46,655 bases of DNA from Deltaproteobacteria bacterium (lineage in GTDB: Bacteria; Myxococcota_A; Polyangia; Fen-1088). The notes under the pieces are model-generated. The model ran no database searches. It saw nothing but the letters and a program-made list of their open reading frames with translations, and was not told the origin of the DNA. The translations under genes and the position numbers were made by a program. Below, in pieces: positions 45,558-46,655 of the stretch (positions are counted from its first letter, which is position 1; each line of letters opens with the position of its first letter). The DNA is taken from contig JAFGPX010000047.1 of the NCBI GenBank assembly GCA_016935975.1, forward strand, positions 1 through 46,655, written 5' to 3'.

Positions 45558-46655
45558 CGTCATGCCCATCGCGCCACAGGGCCTGCTCGATGGCGGCCAG
45601 GACGGGCAGAACGGTGGTTCGATCCAGCGCGCTGATGGCCAGGGCGCGGTCGCTCGCCTGCAGCACTTGCTTTTCGGCTGGGAGCAGGCGATCGACCTTG
45701 TTGTACACCAGCAGGCGTGGGGTTTCGGCCAGATCCAGATCGGCCAGGATGCGCTCGACCGCGCTGACGTGGGCGTCGCGATTGGGATCTGCCGCATCCA
45801 CCACGTGGAGCAGGAGGTCGGCGTGGTCCAGCTCCTCGAGCGTGGCGCGGAAGGCCTCGGCGAGATCCTTGGGCAGATCGCGAATGAAGCCCACGGTGTC
45901 GGCCAGGATCAACTCGCGCTCGCGGGGAAAACGCAGCCGTCGCGTGGTGGGATCCAGCGTAGCGAAGAGCTTGTCTTCGACCAGCACGTCGCTGCCCGTT
46001 AGGCCGTTGAGGAGGGTGGACTTGCCGGCATTCGTGTAGCCCACGATGGCCACCAGCGGCAGGCCGCGGCTCTCGCGCGCCGCCCGGCGGCCGCGACGCT
46101 GCTGCCGCGTCTGTTCGATCTCTCTCTCCAGCCGGCGCAAACGCTCGCGCGCCCGGCGGCGGCCGATTTCCAGCTTGGTTTCGCCGGGGCCGCGGCCACC
46201 GATGCCGCCGACGAGGCGGCTCATCATGGTGTTCTCTTCTTGCAGACGGGGCAGGCGGTAGCGCAGCTGCGCCAACTCGACCTGCAACTTGGCGTCACGA
46301 CTGCGCGCCCGCTGCGCGAAGATGTCGAGAATCAGGATCGTGCGGTCGATGACTTTGAGATCCGTGAAGGTGGCGACGGCGTGCGCCTGGCCGGGCGATA
46401 GATCGGGATCGAAGATGAGCACGCTGGCGTCGTACTGCATGGCGCGCACCAGCACATCCTCGAGCTTCCCCCGTCCGATGAGGTAGCGCGGATCGGGCTC
46501 GGGCCTGCGCTGCACGGCCACATCGACCACGTCGATGCCCGCCGTCCGACAGAGCTCGCCGAGCTCGCGCACGCGGCTGTCACTGTGATGGGAACCCTGG
46601 GCGGGTTCCCAAACCCTCCCGCGATGCTCCGCTACGCCTTCGGCTGGCAAAGCCG
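45547..46655 (-). CDS. hflX: GTPase HflX, 5' end beyond window
   Basis: HflX is a ribosome-splitting GTPase. The visible 369 codons include the HflX N-terminal domain ([49 protein letters not shown]), the glycine-rich linker [15 protein letters not shown] and the G domain: [12 protein letters not shown] (G1), [11 protein letters not shown] (G3) and YNKVDRL (G4). The frame is open to the window edge; the apparent TTG start at 46650 is not credible. The first 24 visible codons are the palindromic repeat at 46585-46655, followed by normal HflX sequence ([20 protein letters not shown]). Confidence 0.95.
   Translation of the reverse strand, partial: ALPAEGVAEHRGRVWEPAQGSHHSDSRVRELGELCRTAGIDVVDVAVQRRPEPDPRYLIGRGKLEDVLVRAMQYDASVLIFDPDLSPGQAHAVATFTDLKVIDRTILILDIFAQRARSRDAKLQVELAQLRYRLPRLQEENTMMSRLVGGIGGRGPGETKLEIGRRRARERLRRLEREIEQTRQQRRGRRAARESRGLPLVAIVGYTNAGKSTLLNGLTGSDVLVEDKLFATLDPTTRRLRFPRERELILADTVGFIRDLPKDLAEAFRATLEELDHADLLLHVVDAADPNRDAHVSAVERILADLDLAETPRLLVYNKVDRLLPAEKQVLQASDRALAISALDRTTVLPVLAAIEQALWRDGHDVRA
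46585..46655. repeat. In-frame palindromic repeat inside hflX, cut by window edge
   Basis: The segment begins GTGATGGGAACCCTGGGCGG, contains a GGGAACCC/GGGTTCCC hairpin and continues CCCTCCCGCGATGCTCCGCT to a GGCTGGCAAAGCCG block. It aligns with 11155-11242. On the minus strand it reads [16 protein letters not shown] then SHH in the hflX frame. Its far end may lie outside the window. Confidence 0.85.

Noticed and set aside
46648..46650. TTG as start of hflX
   Set aside because: It lies within the repeat and the frame stays open to the window edge. HflX proteins have more N-terminal sequence.

Overview
The window is GC-rich DNA from a Gram-negative bacterium, most likely a member of the Myxococcota (the former myxobacterial Deltaproteobacteria). 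The support is a Ser/Thr kinase with an HRDISPSN loop and a C-terminal PEGA-like domain, PilZ proteins of the myxobacterial type, a Thr-rich surface protein with a MYXO-CTERM-like tail, many outer-membrane proteins and lipoproteins, and several families of interspersed palindromic repeats. Nothing here fixes the genus, and no rRNA, tRNA or CRISPR array was recognised.

Region 1 (1-2784) is a nest of mobile and repeat-bounded units. An MntA/HepT-type nucleotidyltransferase-HEPN toxin-antitoxin pair lies between two arms of an inverted repeat. The left arm is split by an IS5-family element (69-1544, 17-bp terminal repeats, TCA target duplication, transposase in two frames). Inside the IS lies a DUF559 nuclease-like gene with its own perfect 35-bp inverted repeats, one of which encodes the end of the protein.

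Region 2 (2789-8516, minus strand) is a surface-polysaccharide cluster: a WecA/MraY-type sugar-phosphate transferase, an O-antigen-ligase-like protein fused to TPRs, and a Wza-type export lipoprotein, with a VapBC-like module between. Region 3 (8661-14494) has a PilZ protein, a DUF3516-type RNA helicase directly downstream of the PEGA kinase, and a serine beta-lactamase-like protein. Region 4 (14519-19945) has nadE, leuB, an Omp85-like barrel and an RRM protein. Region 5 (19997-28371) has a GT39-like glycosyltransferase, a DUF4159/VWA pair, a barrel protein, a DedA protein, a Cys-rich Pal-like lipoprotein and a CpoB-like lipoprotein.

Region 6 (28428-36159) has lysA, an adenylate kinase, a coupled operon (MFS transporter, MYXO-CTERM-like protein, small membrane protein), an orphan NtrY-like sensor kinase, a probable radical-SAM/SPASM gene remnant and a SirB1-like protein. 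Region 7 (36239-46655) is mostly housekeeping: a methyltransferase/coiled-coil fusion, rpmE-prfA, an M3 oligopeptidase, fmdB-groES-groEL, a PilZ protein, a small membrane protein, a frataxin-like protein and a 5'-incomplete hflX.

The two most striking observations are the three-layer nest at the left end and a palindromic repeat that sits in frame, in the same reading frame, inside two unrelated genes (the helicase and hflX), with a third degenerate copy between genes.
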